DNA of 64,000 bases from Niabella ginsenosidivorans (GCF_001654455.1 NZ_CP015772.1:1798001-1862000), one strand, 5' to 3'. Shown: positions 53,226 through 62,695, counted from the first letter of the stretch. The notes: generated from the sequence alone by a model not told the origin. Numbers and translations: made by a program.

Positions 53226-53742
53226 ATGAAACAACCCCTGAAGATCCTTATGCAGGCAGGTAAGAAAATAATTTTCTGGACTTCACTCATTTTAATATTC
53301 ATTTTTATTATAGCGCCTTTTGTTATACGGTTTACACCATTGGAGTTTACCAGTAATAATTCCCTGGATTCATTTGAAGAATTTCGTTTTTCCGGACTCC
53401 CTGCAACAATCTTGCTGACACTTTTTGGCACATTAAAAAAAAGACCCGGTTGAAACGAAGGCAACCAAAATCATCTGGACAATCTGTATTTCCCTTTTTT
53501 CAGTTTTTATTCTTTTTATAACGGTGTTTACAGGCATGTGCCGCTGGGCAAATAACAAAATTCTTTTTGAAAATATAAAGGATAAAACAGCAAAAATAGT
53601 TTTGCGGGACTTTGGATGCGGGGCAACAGACAGTGGAAGCCCCGCGTATAAAATCTGCAAAATAAAAAATATTTCGTCATTGTTCATTTGGGTAACAAAT
53701 GTTGATACAACAAAAATTGACAGGCAGATCTGGCAGCGGTAG
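53226..53742 (+). pseudogene. Small membrane protein, frameshifted at an A8 run
   Basis: The first frame (ATG at 53226) encodes IIFWTSLILIFIFIIAPFVI and continues to a stop at 53453 just after the A8 run (near 53430). In another frame the rest follows: KIIWTICISLFSVFILFITV, then CRWANNKILFENIKDKTAKI and ending DRQIWQR at 53742. Removing one A joins them into a 171-residue protein with two membrane helices and a soluble C-terminus carrying several Cys. I know no family. Both halves have normal codon use for this DNA. Possible slippery tract or sequencing error. Confidence 0.75.
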
Positions 53743-53939
53743 AGCGCAAACACTGAAGAGCGGCATTAGGCCACTGCCAATGATGTGAACTTCTTTAAAA
53801 GCCGGAAATAATGAAGCGCAATTAACAGCACTTTATAAAAAAGCTTCTATAGTTATTCACATCTTTAAACTAAAATACAATCTGCATTACTAATACGCTG
53901 CTCATTTGTTTAAGCCTGATTAACATAAATAGTTGTTTT

Positions 53940-54695
53940 ATGATCAAAAACAGGATGCAGTATTTAACTGCAACAGGATTAATCCTTATAGCCTTAACTA
54001 TAAAAGCTCAAAATAAAATGCGGGCGATTGACGACCTGATAAATAAAACAGATCCCGGTTGGGCACTTGTAGACGGGTGGATCAAATCAGCTAAAAATAA
54101 AGTTGAAATTTTAGCAGCAGATAGCCTGCAAGTAAAAGAGGCTTTATACAAAATTCAGATAACCACCCGCTCACCAATGGGGGCCATTGTATACATGACT
54201 GGCGGGCTTTTAATTGATGATGGCTGGATCAGGGTCCTTGGTTCCGGAAACCCCAAACTTAACCGGACACTTCCGGACTGGAATAAAGGAAGAACATTCA
54301 AAGAGTTTGGAGATGCTTCGCCCTTCTTATTGATTGCTGACGATGCTATTGGCGGCTTTTATTTGCTAAATGGAGGAGGGCTTGGAAAAGACTTGGGGAA
54401 AGTATATTATTTTTCACCGGATAATCTAGAATACGAACCGCTTGGCCTGACCTATACTGAGTTTTTACATTTTTGCTTCAACAGCGACCTGGATAAATTC
54501 TATAAAGCTAAGCGGTGGAAAAACTGGCGGGAGGAAGTTTCCAAACTGGATGGTAATAAAGTTTTCAATTTTTACCCTTTTCTTTGGACAAAAGAAGGAA
54601 AAGACATAAACAAAATTTCAAGAAAAATTATTTCCATTGAAGAACAATATAATCTGAACCTGGCTTTCCGGAAACAACCGGGTCCTGATCATTGA
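53940..54695 (+). CDS. DUF2625 family protein
   Basis: The 251-residue protein has a signal-like N-terminus (MQYLTATGLILIALTIKAQ) and then the DUF2625 pattern: DDLINKTDPGWALVDGWIKS, LYKIQITTRSPMGAIVYMTG, GGLLIDDGWIRVLGSGNPKL. Near the middle there is FGDASPFLLIADDAIGGFYL and LGKDLGKVYYFSPDNLEYEP. The function of this family is unknown. The signal suggests export in this member. The gene stands alone between a broken gene and a DHFR-like gene. Confidence 0.8.
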   Translation: MIKNRMQYLTATGLILIALTIKAQNKMRAIDDLINKTDPGWALVDGWIKSAKNKVEILAADSLQVKEALYKIQITTRSPMGAIVYMTGGLLIDDGWIRVLGSGNPKLNRTLPDWNKGRTFKEFGDASPFLLIADDAIGGFYLLNGGGLGKDLGKVYYFSPDNLEYEPLGLTYTEFLHFCFNSDLDKFYKAKRWKNWREEVSKLDGNKVFNFYPFLWTKEGKDINKISRKIISIEEQYNLNLAFRKQPGPDH

Positions 54696-54956
54696 AACCA
54701 CTGGTAACAGGTGCCTCGTGTAAAGCGCCCTGGCCGGCCTCTTAACTATATTATAACCTGGTTGCAATAACCGTTTCCTGTTCTTTAAAATCAATAAAAA
54801 ATAATTAAATTGCCCGGTAATTTCTTATGAACTGCTATAGTGGAAATGACAGGCCGGAACGCTTATAGTAGTTGAAGAGGAGAATTTTTAAAGATAAAAT
54901 CAGATCCCGGTTTTGCCGGCAAAAGCACTTGCAAATACCAGGATTAAAAGGAACAT

Positions 54957-55490
54957 ATGAGGAAAATTATATTGTCATTAGCGGTAAGTTTAGACGGTTA
55001 TATTGCTAAGCCGGACGGGGATGTGGCATGGCTGAAAAAAGTACCCAACCCCGATAAATTAGACTATGGATTTAGTGAGTTTTACAGGACGATCGACACA
55101 ACGATCATGGGAAACAATACCTATAAGGAAATTTTAGGGTTTAATATCCCGTTCCCGTTTCAGGACAGGCAGAACTTCGTGATAAGCCGGGCAGCCCTCC
55201 CTGATGCAGCATTTGTGCATTTCACGTCTGATGTTGATCATCTTGTGAAAGATCTAAAATCAAAAAAAGGAAAAGATATCTGGCTGATTGGCGGCGGGCA
55301 GATAAATACCCTGTTTTTAAATAAAGGGTTTATCGACGAGCTGCTGATACGGATCGTGCCCGTTGTAATCGGAGCAGGGCTGCCGTTATTTGCAAACAAG
55401 CCCGGTGAAACGCTTTTTGAGCTGATAAGAACGGAAACATTCAGCACTGGGGTAACCCAGCTCACTTACCGGCCATTAATAAATACATGA
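54957..55490 (+). CDS. Dihydrofolate reductase family protein (RibD C-terminal fold)
   Basis: The 177-residue protein shows the pattern of the RibD-C/DHFR-like group: IILSLAVSLDGYIAKPDGDV, YRTIDTTIMGNNTYKEILGF, then FVISRAALPDAAF and KGKDIWLIGGGQINTLFLNK, with PVVIGAGLPLFANKP near the end. The group binds NADPH and is often called yyaP/yjjF-type; it is rarely a true folate enzyme. No neighbour gives its substrate. Length and order are normal. The start ATG is at the end of a 250-base gap with no obvious feature. Confidence 0.88.
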   Translation: MRKIILSLAVSLDGYIAKPDGDVAWLKKVPNPDKLDYGFSEFYRTIDTTIMGNNTYKEILGFNIPFPFQDRQNFVISRAALPDAAFVHFTSDVDHLVKDLKSKKGKDIWLIGGGQINTLFLNKGFIDELLIRIVPVVIGAGLPLFANKPGETLFELIRTETFSTGVTQLTYRPLINT

Positions 55491-55956
55491 ATGCACCGCC
55501 AACTGCTGTGCGCAAAATACGGCAGGGGCGGTGTTTGTTAAACCTAACCCGGGGAGGAGATCGTTGACTGGTGAAAAAAACGAATGGGTTGAACCAACTC
55601 CGAGCAACAACTATTCTTCCATTATAGCACCTGCCAGCTGAAGGGAATGCTCTGATCATTAAGTTTAAAAATAACAAGAGGTTCCGGCTGCCCCGGCACA
55701 CAGTTTATTACAGGGAATATCAAAAACCAAATGATATTACAGGTATCCACAAGGGAACAATAAAGATTAGGCAAAAAAAAACTTTTGCAAACAGGATTTG
55801 TAAGACCGGATAGCTTTGGGGAATTAAGCCTGGTACCCTGCTTGCGGATAAAAAACAGCAATATTATTTTCGTTGTTAAAGTTTTTAGGCGCTCAGGTCA
55901 TCGCACTCAATTCTGCATACCGGATTTTCAAACCCGGATATGCACGCGGCGCAGGC
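55491..55956. other. Spacer without a recognised gene
   Basis: The 466-base gap contains short open frames on both strands (for example minus 55622-55861, 79 residues), but none has a known motif or a convincing start. I see no hairpin terminator. It may be decayed coding sequence. Confidence 0.5.
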
Positions 55957-57153
55957 TTATTCTATACTGCCTGAATATTGCGCTTTATCTTCTGCCGCCA
56001 AAGATGCTGTTTGCTTTTTATGCTGAAACAGCCCTTTATATTTATTACTGCGTCCGAGTATCAGGTCACAAATAATTTTAGAGCCCAAAGCAGCCAGTAT
56101 CATCCCGTCCGGGTTATAACCGGCAGATATATAAAGATTTTCGTATTCGCTTTTAATTTGCTCGATCACCGGTGAACCGTATTGTGATTTATAATATACA
56201 TAAGACCACTTGGCAAGGACCACGTCAATAGTATAGTTTTCTTTTAATAGTTTTGTCAGTTTCTGAAAATAGTCTTCCCGTACCTTACCTTTTACCACCC
56301 GGTGATCTTCGCCACGTATCACCATAAAATCCGCTCCTCTATGCCTGTTAGATATAAACCGGTGACAGGGCTCCTGCAAATCATATGATATGGCTAATTC
56401 ATTTGCATTGGTTACCAGTTTGGAGGATACGGAGTAATGGATATAAGGAATAAATTTATAAGGAGACAAATTCAGTAAACGGGAGGTCTGTGGTGTATAC
56501 AGTATTTTTTCACCAGAGATTTTGCCTCTGGAAGTAAGCAGCTGGTTTATTTTACCAAATTCAATTTTCAGAACCCGGCATCTTTCAATAACAAGCCCCC
56601 CCGCTTTCCTGAACTGCTCAAGCAGCCCCAGGATGTATTTTACGGCATTGATGGTATGCTGGTTACTGATCGCTGCAATTTTCGTGGTCTGGAATTTAAA
56701 GGGAGAGGCAGCTGTCAGTTTTGCCGGCAGGTTTACGCGGTTACAGGACTCGATGATTTTTTCCAATAGTTTGTCCTCATCTCCGTTTGTTGAATAAATA
56801 TAACTTTTTGCTTCTTCTAATTCACATTCCAGTCCGAATCTGTTGATATTATCTTTTATCTGCGTCAGCGCTTCCAATCCTCCTTTTGAATACAGGTCCA
56901 GATCCCGGGCAGAAAATGTTTGTATAATGTCATTGTTCAATGCATCAAAATAGGTATTCAGGTGCGTTGTATAACATCCCGATGTCAGAAACCCGATCTC
57001 GCTATATTCCAGTAATGCCACGTTCAGCCCGTTCTGCTGCAGCGTGAGCGCAGTTGTTACTCCCGTTATACAACCTCCAATGATAATTACATCATAAACC
57101 GCCTTGGTTTTCCTGGTTTTTAATTTCCCGTTTACACCTTCTTTTTTTTCCAT
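55957..57153 (-). CDS. FAD-dependent oxidoreductase, DAO-like
   Basis: The 398-residue protein has the N-terminal FAD motif DVIIIGGCITGVTTALTLQQ (a Cys replaces the usual middle Gly) and NVALLEYSEIGFLTSGCYTT, then HLNTYFD. This fits the DAO family and is similar to the N-terminal half of oxidases that carry a C-terminal Rieske domain; here no Rieske motif is present. YISAGYNPDGMILAALGSKI closes the FAD fold. It is cytoplasmic by absence of a signal. It is divergent from the small gene at 57399. Substrate unknown. Confidence 0.85.
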   Translation of the reverse strand: MEKKEGVNGKLKTRKTKAVYDVIIIGGCITGVTTALTLQQNGLNVALLEYSEIGFLTSGCYTTHLNTYFDALNNDIIQTFSARDLDLYSKGGLEALTQIKDNINRFGLECELEEAKSYIYSTNGDEDKLLEKIIESCNRVNLPAKLTAASPFKFQTTKIAAISNQHTINAVKYILGLLEQFRKAGGLVIERCRVLKIEFGKINQLLTSRGKISGEKILYTPQTSRLLNLSPYKFIPYIHYSVSSKLVTNANELAISYDLQEPCHRFISNRHRGADFMVIRGEDHRVVKGKVREDYFQKLTKLLKENYTIDVVLAKWSYVYYKSQYGSPVIEQIKSEYENLYISAGYNPDGMILAALGSKIICDLILGRSNKYKGLFQHKKQTASLAAEDKAQYSGSIE

Positions 57154-57398
57154 AAATCACAAAATTATGGGTTGTAACAGAATTGAATCGTTTTATTACT
57201 ACCCATTTAATAGGGCACACTTATGGTCAAAATGATTTATATGACCTGATATTTTATTGAAAATCAATAGATAAAAAGTGCTTGATTTCTTAATGCCCGT
57301 TTTCTGGCTTCAGAATTGCCTTTTGATGGTATCCTTTGTTTGTAAGTTTTGATAAACATGCGGATCACTTATAATCATTTTTTAAATGCTGTTGATAT

Positions 57399-57623
57399 AT
57401 GAAAAATGGGTTTAATAACAAATCTTTATTAAAAGTGCTGTTTCAGAATGTTGAGCTGACCGGGGCTCCCAATATCAGTTTTACAGGGGATGCCATAGCT
57501 CATTGCGGGCCTTATTTAAAGGACGCCACTCATCTGAATCTTGACGAATGGGAATGGTATAAAGAGATGCGTGGAGGCGAAGAATTTTACATCATAACCA
57601 ATTTAAAGCGGGCAATGCATTAA
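57399..57623 (+). CDS. Small hypothetical protein before catalase
   Basis: The 74-residue frame reads NNKSLLKVLFQNVELTGAPN, ISFTGDAIAHCGPYLKDATH and LNLDEWEWYKEMRGGEEFYI. It ends 183 bases before the catalase start. I recognise no family. The composition is that of a soluble protein with no signal peptide, and the ATG is well placed after an AT-rich leader. Its location suggests a link to the stress genes that follow, but this is only positional. Confidence 0.55.
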   Translation: MKNGFNNKSLLKVLFQNVELTGAPNISFTGDAIAHCGPYLKDATHLNLDEWEWYKEMRGGEEFYIITNLKRAMH

Positions 57624-57806
57624 TCCGATCAGGAACAGGTGCTGTTGCAGTTAAATCCTTTCATTAGGGTGGGCACGGGACGGCTTTCTTATGTTATTGA
57701 TTATGGAATGCTTCAGAATACATGCAATTCCCGGCCCGGCATTTTAAAAATCCGGTGTAACTTTATTAAGACAGATTATGCAATTCCTAATTTAAAAACA
57801 ACCAAC

Positions 57807-59927
57807 ATGGCTAAACGTTCTTCAAAAAAAGATCTGAAAACGGCAGATCTGCAGTCGTATACCACTGATGCTGCCAACCAGTTCATGACCACAGACCAGG
57901 GGCTAAAAATGAATGACGACCACAATTCCCTTAAGGCAGGAGACCGGGGAGGTACCCTCCTGGAAGACATCATCCTGCGGGAGAAGATTACGCATTTTGA
58001 TCATGAGCGCATCCCTGAACGTATTGTTCATGCACGGGGCAGTGGCGCGCACGGTGTGTTCAGGTTAACCAAATCATTAAAACAGTATACAAAGGCTGCG
58101 TTTTTAACTGATACCACACAGGAAACCCCCGTGTTTGTCCGTTTTTCAACAGTAGCAGGCTCCCGCGGGTCTACAGATCTGGCCCGTGATGTACGGGGTT
58201 TTGCAGTCAAATTCTATACTACGGAAGGGAATTATGACCTGGTAGGAAATAATATTCCGGTGTTCTTTATTCAGGATGCTATGAAATTCCCGGACCTGGT
58301 GCATGCCGTAAAACCGGAACCCGATAATGAGATCCCCCAGGCGGCTTCTGCTCATGATACTTTCTGGGATTTTATTTCCCTTATGCCGGAAAGCACGCAT
58401 ATGATCCTGTGGGTCATGAGCGACCGGGCCATTCCGCGCAGCCTCCGGATGATGGAAGGATTCGGGGTGCACACTTTCCGGCTGATCAATGAAAAAGGAG
58501 CGGCGTGTTTTGTAAAGTTTCACTGGAAGCCGGTATTGGGCGTACATTCAGTAGCCTGGGACGAAGCGCAGAAAATCTCCGGCAAAGACTCCGATTTTCA
58601 CCGGCGCGATCTTTGGGAAGCTATTGAAGAAGGCCGCTTTCCGGAATGGGACCTGGGCGTACAGATCATCCCGGAAAAAGAGGAGCACAGATTTGAATTT
58701 GACCTGCTGGACCCTACCAAGCTGGTGCCCGAAGAACTGGTACCGGTACAGATCATTGGCAGGATGACGCTGAACCGGAACCCGGACAACTTTTTTGCAG
58801 AGACAGAGCAGGTCATGTTCAGCCCTGCGCACCTGGTGCCGGGTATTGATTTTAGTAATGACCCGCTGCTGCAGGGGCGACTGTTTTCCTATACCGATAC
58901 ACAACTCTCGCGCCTGGGTGGGCCTAATTTTCACCAGATCCCCGTCAACCGGTCGGTGAACACGATTTATAATAATCAACGTGACGGGCACATGCAGATG
59001 CAGATTAACAAAGGGAAAGCGGCTTATTCGCCAAACAGTATTGGTGGCGGCTGCCCCTTCCTCTCCAGGGAAGCTGAAGGAGGGTTTACCAGTTATGCAG
59101 AGCGGATCGATGCCCGCAAAATAAGAGGCCGCAGCAAAAGCTTTCTGGATCATTTCAGCCAGGCGATCCTGTTTTATAACAGCCAGAGCGCCCCGGAGCA
59201 GCAGCACATAAAGGATGCCTTTAGTTTTGAATTATCCAGGGTAACCATTCCGGAAATACGGCAGCGGATGGTAAACACGCTCACCAATGTAAATAGGGAG
59301 CTGGCGCAATATGTAGCATCCAGATTAGGTTTGCCGGTTCCTAAAAAAGTAATGCCCGTTACAAATGGTGCGATACCGGCAGATGGGCTTCCGAAAGATT
59401 ATAACCCTGTAAAGAAAAATCCGCCTGTTAAAAAATCAGCGGCTTTAAGTATGGCACAGGTAAAAAGCGGCACCATTGCTACCCGTTGTATTGCGGTACT
59501 GGCTGCCGATGGCACAGATGCGGCTATGGTGATGGAATTAAAAAAGAAAGCGGGAGCGAAAGGAGCTAAAATTAAAGTGATCGCGCCCCGTCTCGGCGCA
59601 TTAAAAGCGTCTGATCATTCCATAATAAATGCAGATGAAACACTGTTTAACACGGCATCGGTTTTGTTTGATGCCGTTTATATACCCGGGGGAGCAAAAG
59701 CCATCGAAGCGCTCCTGGCTGAACCGGATGCCATTCATTTTGTCAATGAGCAATTCCGTCATTGCAAGGCAATCGGCGCCGCACCGGATGCGGCCCCGTT
59801 TATACAAAATACATTTGTAAAAGAGGGGGCCGGTATATCACTGAACGGAAATGTTGACCGGTTTTTAAAAGATCTTGGGCTGCACCGGTTCTGGGAGCGG
59901 GAAATGGAACGGAAAGTGCCGGCTTAA
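57807..59927 (+). CDS. katE: Large-subunit catalase (HPII type) with DJ-1/PfpI-like C-terminal domain
   Basis: The protein is 706 residues from the ATG at 57807; the 56 codons before it in the same frame look untranslated. The catalase core has H75 in ERIVHARGSGAHGVF, N148 in LVGNNIPVFFIQDAMKFPD, and the haem Tyr in RLFSYTDTQLSRLGGPNFHQ. The first 40 residues are a lysine-rich extension. After about residue 560 a flavodoxin-like DJ-1/PfpI domain follows (AVLAADGTDAAMVMELKKKA, then AVYIPGGAKA-type stretch DAVYIPGGAKAIEALL), characteristic of clade 2 catalases. It removes hydrogen peroxide in the cytoplasm. A YciE/YciF-type protein gene follows. Confidence 0.95.
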   Translation: MAKRSSKKDLKTADLQSYTTDAANQFMTTDQGLKMNDDHNSLKAGDRGGTLLEDIILREKITHFDHERIPERIVHARGSGAHGVFRLTKSLKQYTKAAFLTDTTQETPVFVRFSTVAGSRGSTDLARDVRGFAVKFYTTEGNYDLVGNNIPVFFIQDAMKFPDLVHAVKPEPDNEIPQAASAHDTFWDFISLMPESTHMILWVMSDRAIPRSLRMMEGFGVHTFRLINEKGAACFVKFHWKPVLGVHSVAWDEAQKISGKDSDFHRRDLWEAIEEGRFPEWDLGVQIIPEKEEHRFEFDLLDPTKLVPEELVPVQIIGRMTLNRNPDNFFAETEQVMFSPAHLVPGIDFSNDPLLQGRLFSYTDTQLSRLGGPNFHQIPVNRSVNTIYNNQRDGHMQMQINKGKAAYSPNSIGGGCPFLSREAEGGFTSYAERIDARKIRGRSKSFLDHFSQAILFYNSQSAPEQQHIKDAFSFELSRVTIPEIRQRMVNTLTNVNRELAQYVASRLGLPVPKKVMPVTNGAIPADGLPKDYNPVKKNPPVKKSAALSMAQVKSGTIATRCIAVLAADGTDAAMVMELKKKAGAKGAKIKVIAPRLGALKASDHSIINADETLFNTASVLFDAVYIPGGAKAIEALLAEPDAIHFVNEQFRHCKAIGAAPDAAPFIQNTFVKEGAGISLNGNVDRFLKDLGLHRFWEREMERKVPA

Positions 59928-59936
59928 AACCGGCAC
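59916..59936 (+). terminator. Hairpin over the katE stop codon
   Basis: GTGCCGG and CCGGCAC form a 7-bp stem; the seven-base loop holds the katE stop codon. The T-tract after it is weak (ATAATACAACAACTATTTT). It might be an attenuator before the YciE/YciF-type gene or only an incidental palindrome. Confidence 0.4.
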
Positions 59937-59980
59937 ATAATACAACAACTATTTTATGAACCAGATATAAATTCATCATT

Positions 59981-60514
59981 ATGGCTAAAAAAACAAGCAC
60001 TGCCGGAAAAGTGCCCGCAAAAAAAGAGGCAGCAGAAGCATTACAGGATTTTTTTGCAGATGGGCTTAAAGACATTTACTGGGCAGAAAAAGCACTGGTA
60101 AAAGCACTTCCTGAAATGCAGAAAAATGCATCTTCCGGAAAATTAAAAACAGCAATCGGGGATCATCTGGAAGAAACAAAGGGACAGGTGGCCCGGCTGG
60201 AAGAAGTGTTCCGGCTGATCGGGAAAAAGGCACAGGCCGCAAAATGCGACGCTATGGACGGCTTATTAAAGGAAGGCGATAGTATATTAAAAGAAACAAA
60301 ACCAGGTGCCGTAAGGGATGCGGGTATCATTGCCGCCAGCCAGAAAGTGGAGCATTATGAAATAGCCACTTATGGAACACTGGCCACTTTTGCTGTTCAG
60401 CTGGGCCATAAGGAAGCGGCCAGATTGCTGCAGGATACCTTAAAGCAGGAAAAGAACTGCGACATCCTGCTTTCAAAGCTGGCAAAATCAGAAATAAACT
60501 TAAAAGCAAAATGA
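59981..60514 (+). CDS. Ferritin-like YciE/YciF (DUF892) protein
   Basis: The 177-residue protein starts with a Lys/Ala-rich tail (KKTSTAGKVPAKKEAAEALQ) and the conserved opening DFFADGLKDIYWAEKALVKA of the DUF892 ferritin-like group. A four-helix bundle is expected, with E/H residues in DHLEETKGQVARLEEVF and SQKVEHYEIATYGTLATFAV as candidate metal ligands. The family is linked to stress survival, for example in stationary phase or oxidative stress. It follows katE after 54 bases, so the two may be a peroxide/stress unit. Length is usual. Confidence 0.88.
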   Translation: MAKKTSTAGKVPAKKEAAEALQDFFADGLKDIYWAEKALVKALPEMQKNASSGKLKTAIGDHLEETKGQVARLEEVFRLIGKKAQAAKCDAMDGLLKEGDSILKETKPGAVRDAGIIAASQKVEHYEIATYGTLATFAVQLGHKEAARLLQDTLKQEKNCDILLSKLAKSEINLKAK

Positions 60515-60598
60515 TTCAATCCCCATGCCTTTGAAACAGAAAGCAACTGATCCGGCCGTATAGGCATTTTAAACCTTTGCCCGGTTGATAATTCAGGA

Positions 60599-60817
60599 AT
60601 GTATGGGGTTGTGATAAAAGAGGCAGCCTATCTGTTAGGGTTGAGTACGCATACCGTTAAAAGTTATTATAAAAACATAATAAAAAAATTTAACGTAAAC
60701 AGAACAGCCGACCTTATTGTATTTGCTATAAAAATGGATTCTATAGCTTCTCAAAATAACAGGGAGCCTTTCAACCACAACTTCATATGCTCTGCTGGCT
60801 GCCGCACCTGCCGGTAA
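60599..60817 (+). pseudogene. LuxR-type DNA-binding remnant
   Basis: The 72-residue frame holds most of a GerE/LuxR helix-turn-helix: IKEAAYLLGLSTHTVKSYYK, then NIIKKFNVNRTADLIVFAIK. The usual preceding helix and any receiver domain are missing, and upstream bases on the same strand are full of stops. It ends in a Cys-containing tail without homology that I know. It is probably a truncated response regulator or LuxR gene. The region from 60818 to 61109 shows no supported gene. Confidence 0.7.
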
Positions 60818-61109
60818 CTGGAATGAAAAAAGTAATCACCAGCAATTTAGCCCCGTACCGGATGTATTGCTGGTGAATCCGGCGTATATGATCTTACCGG
60901 TAAAAAAACTGGCTGGATCCGGTATCTGATTTCCCCCTCAGACTGTCGCAATCTGCCACCCTGCAAATCTGCCATGCCGCATACCTTTGAAAGTATAAAT
61001 GTGTACAGAAGGCAAAGGAGTCCTGCTCAAAAGGGGAAAAAATAGCGGCAAAGATTACCGCACTATACCTGAAAATTTCTGCGAAGGAAAAAAACTTAAA
61101 AATAAAGCC

Positions 61110-61530
61110 ATGGCACTTCAATCCACACATCAACTTCAACGGAAATGCCGAAGAAGCGTTCAATTTTTACAAATCAGTATTTGGCGGAGTGTTCACAAAG
61201 ATTATCCGCTTCAAGGATTTATCAAATACGGAACATCCATTGGCAGAAAATGAAGCAAATAAGATAATGCACATTGCTTTACCAATTGGTAACAGCAGTT
61301 TAATGGGCAACGATGTTCCGGAATTTATGGGCCGGGTAAATGAAAATGAAAACAGGTCTAAAATATTTGTTAGTACAGAAAGTCGTGAAGAAGCAGATAA
61401 ATTATTTAATGGGCTTTCAGCAGGCGGAACTGTTGAAATGCCAATTGGTGACAGCCCGTGGGGCTCCTATTTTGCTATGTTCAGAGACAAATTCGGTATT
61501 GAATGGATGGTAGAGTTTGCCCAAATATAG
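61110..61530 (+). pseudogene. VOC/PhnB-like protein with a 5' frameshift
   Basis: From about 61120 the frame reads NPHINFNGNAEEAFNFYKSV, FGGVFTKIIRFKDL, then GGTVEMPIGDSPWGSYFAMF and KFGIEWMVEFAQI, a clear PhnB-type vicinal oxygen chelate protein. No in-frame ATG precedes it. The natural ATG (61110, ATGGCACTT) is one base out of frame, so a single extra base at about 61116-61119 has separated the start from the domain. A GTG at 61189 is in frame but would cut off the first strand and helices. If repaired, the product is 139 residues, the usual length. Function of the subfamily is uncertain. Confidence 0.8.
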
Positions 61531-61680
61531 GAAACAACCGGCCTGTTTCAGGGAGGGTATTCTTATCTGTTTGCCGGAGCACATAAAATACTGTTGCCGC
61601 GGCAATGAATTGTTTGCGGGTACCCGGGCTTCCGGGCGGCATGCGCCTGATCAGTTTCCATAATAAAAAATGATAAGAAC

Positions 61681-61707
61681 TGCCGGCTTCTGGTCATATA
61701 GCCGGCA
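61681..61707 (-). terminator. Hairpin between VOC and SnoaL genes
   Basis: TGCCGGCT and AGCCGGCA form an 8-bp stem with an 11-base loop. It lies between the convergent VOC and SnoaL-like genes. On the minus strand a T-rich stretch follows after a few bases, so it may end the SnoaL transcript. Confidence 0.45.
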
Positions 61708-61746
61708 TTCAAAACCTGCAAAACAACTAAATCGGGCCAGGTATGA

Positions 61747-62100
61747 TTAATAAAAGAATTGCTCGGAAATGATTTTTCCGTCCTTTACCTCGTATAATGC
61801 AATTTCATTCATCTGCATGCGGCCTTGTCCTTTTAAGGTAGCATCAAGCCCCATGGCGCAGGCAAAAAAGTTCCGCGCAACAATGGGAGGGGTGGTGTGC
61901 CCGCCATGCATCTCCTCAATCGCTTCATTGAAATTCTTTCCTTTTTCGCGTATGGCGTCCACGCCCTGAACAGAATTCCACGGGCTGTGCGCCGGCTCAA
62001 TGCTTTTGGCATCAGCGGCGTATAACTCCGAATAAATAGTTTGGGAATCATGCTTTGAATCCAGTTCGTAAAAGCGATCGGCAATTTGTTGTGTTGTCAT
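61747..62100 (-). CDS. SnoaL-like NTF2-fold protein
   Basis: The 117-residue protein shows the small SnoaL/NTF2 pattern: TTQQIADRFYELDSKHDSQT, ELYAADAKSIEPAHSPWNSV, then QGVDAIREKGKNFNEAIEEM and a C-terminal ALYEVKDGKIISEQFFY typical of this fold. No signal peptide. Function is not assignable. Its 660-base upstream region has no supported gene but holds three hairpins. Confidence 0.82.
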   Translation of the reverse strand: MTTQQIADRFYELDSKHDSQTIYSELYAADAKSIEPAHSPWNSVQGVDAIREKGKNFNEAIEEMHGGHTTPPIVARNFFACAMGLDATLKGQGRMQMNEIALYEVKDGKIISEQFFY

Positions 62101-62616
62101 TGTAATATGTTTTAAACTGTTTTATAGTTCAAAATTAGCAGTGCATGGTGACAACGGTGTGTCAGGAGCCATAAGCAGGTTCGTTTGTAAAAAACAAGCA
62201 GCTTTCAATCCGGAAACCGTTTGTGCCTCAGCCGGGAACTATAAGTATTCTTGAAAAATAATTGTTTATAGAGGTCGTGCGCCCAATAAGTGTATTTTTA
62301 AAGGCAGTCCCATTCCCCGTGCTTTTTTACAGGGAATACAAATCTGAATGGATTTTCCGGGCTTTTGATGGCATATAAATGGTGGATAGTGCTTTGGACT
62401 GAATAATAATATGCAAGTGAAATTTATTATAGACCTATACAAAGCGTTACGGCTAAGTTGCCGGGCATTAAAAATTCCTAAAAGCGGATTGGATCTATTT
62501 TAGGATATAGCATTCCTGATACCCCCGGATTTCCAGGCAGCACCAAAAAGAAAGGGCCCGTGCCATTCAATGCTTCCGCAGAATTCGCAGAACAGCGCAG
62601 GCACCGTCCATCTGTG

Positions 62617-62695
62617 CTTCCGCCAATGGCGGAAGTCTGCGTTCCGAAGGTTCGGAACAGCGGGACGTAACACGACCAACAAAAAATCGTTGGTC
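62617..62695. other. Three consecutive hairpins in a gene-free region
   Basis: The gap 62101-62763 has no gene that I support. Within it are CTTCCGCC-AAT-GGCGGAAG (62617-62635), GTTCCGAA-GG-TTCGGAAC (62641-62658) and GACCAAC-(8 bases)-GTTGGTC (62674-62695). Together they look like a structured repeat element; neither CRISPR repeats nor the dispersed family seen elsewhere fit. Confidence 0.6.

Noticed and set aside
58548-59207. 219-residue open frame on the minus strand inside katE
   Set aside because: Antisense shadow of the catalase core, whose plus-strand motifs are unambiguous.
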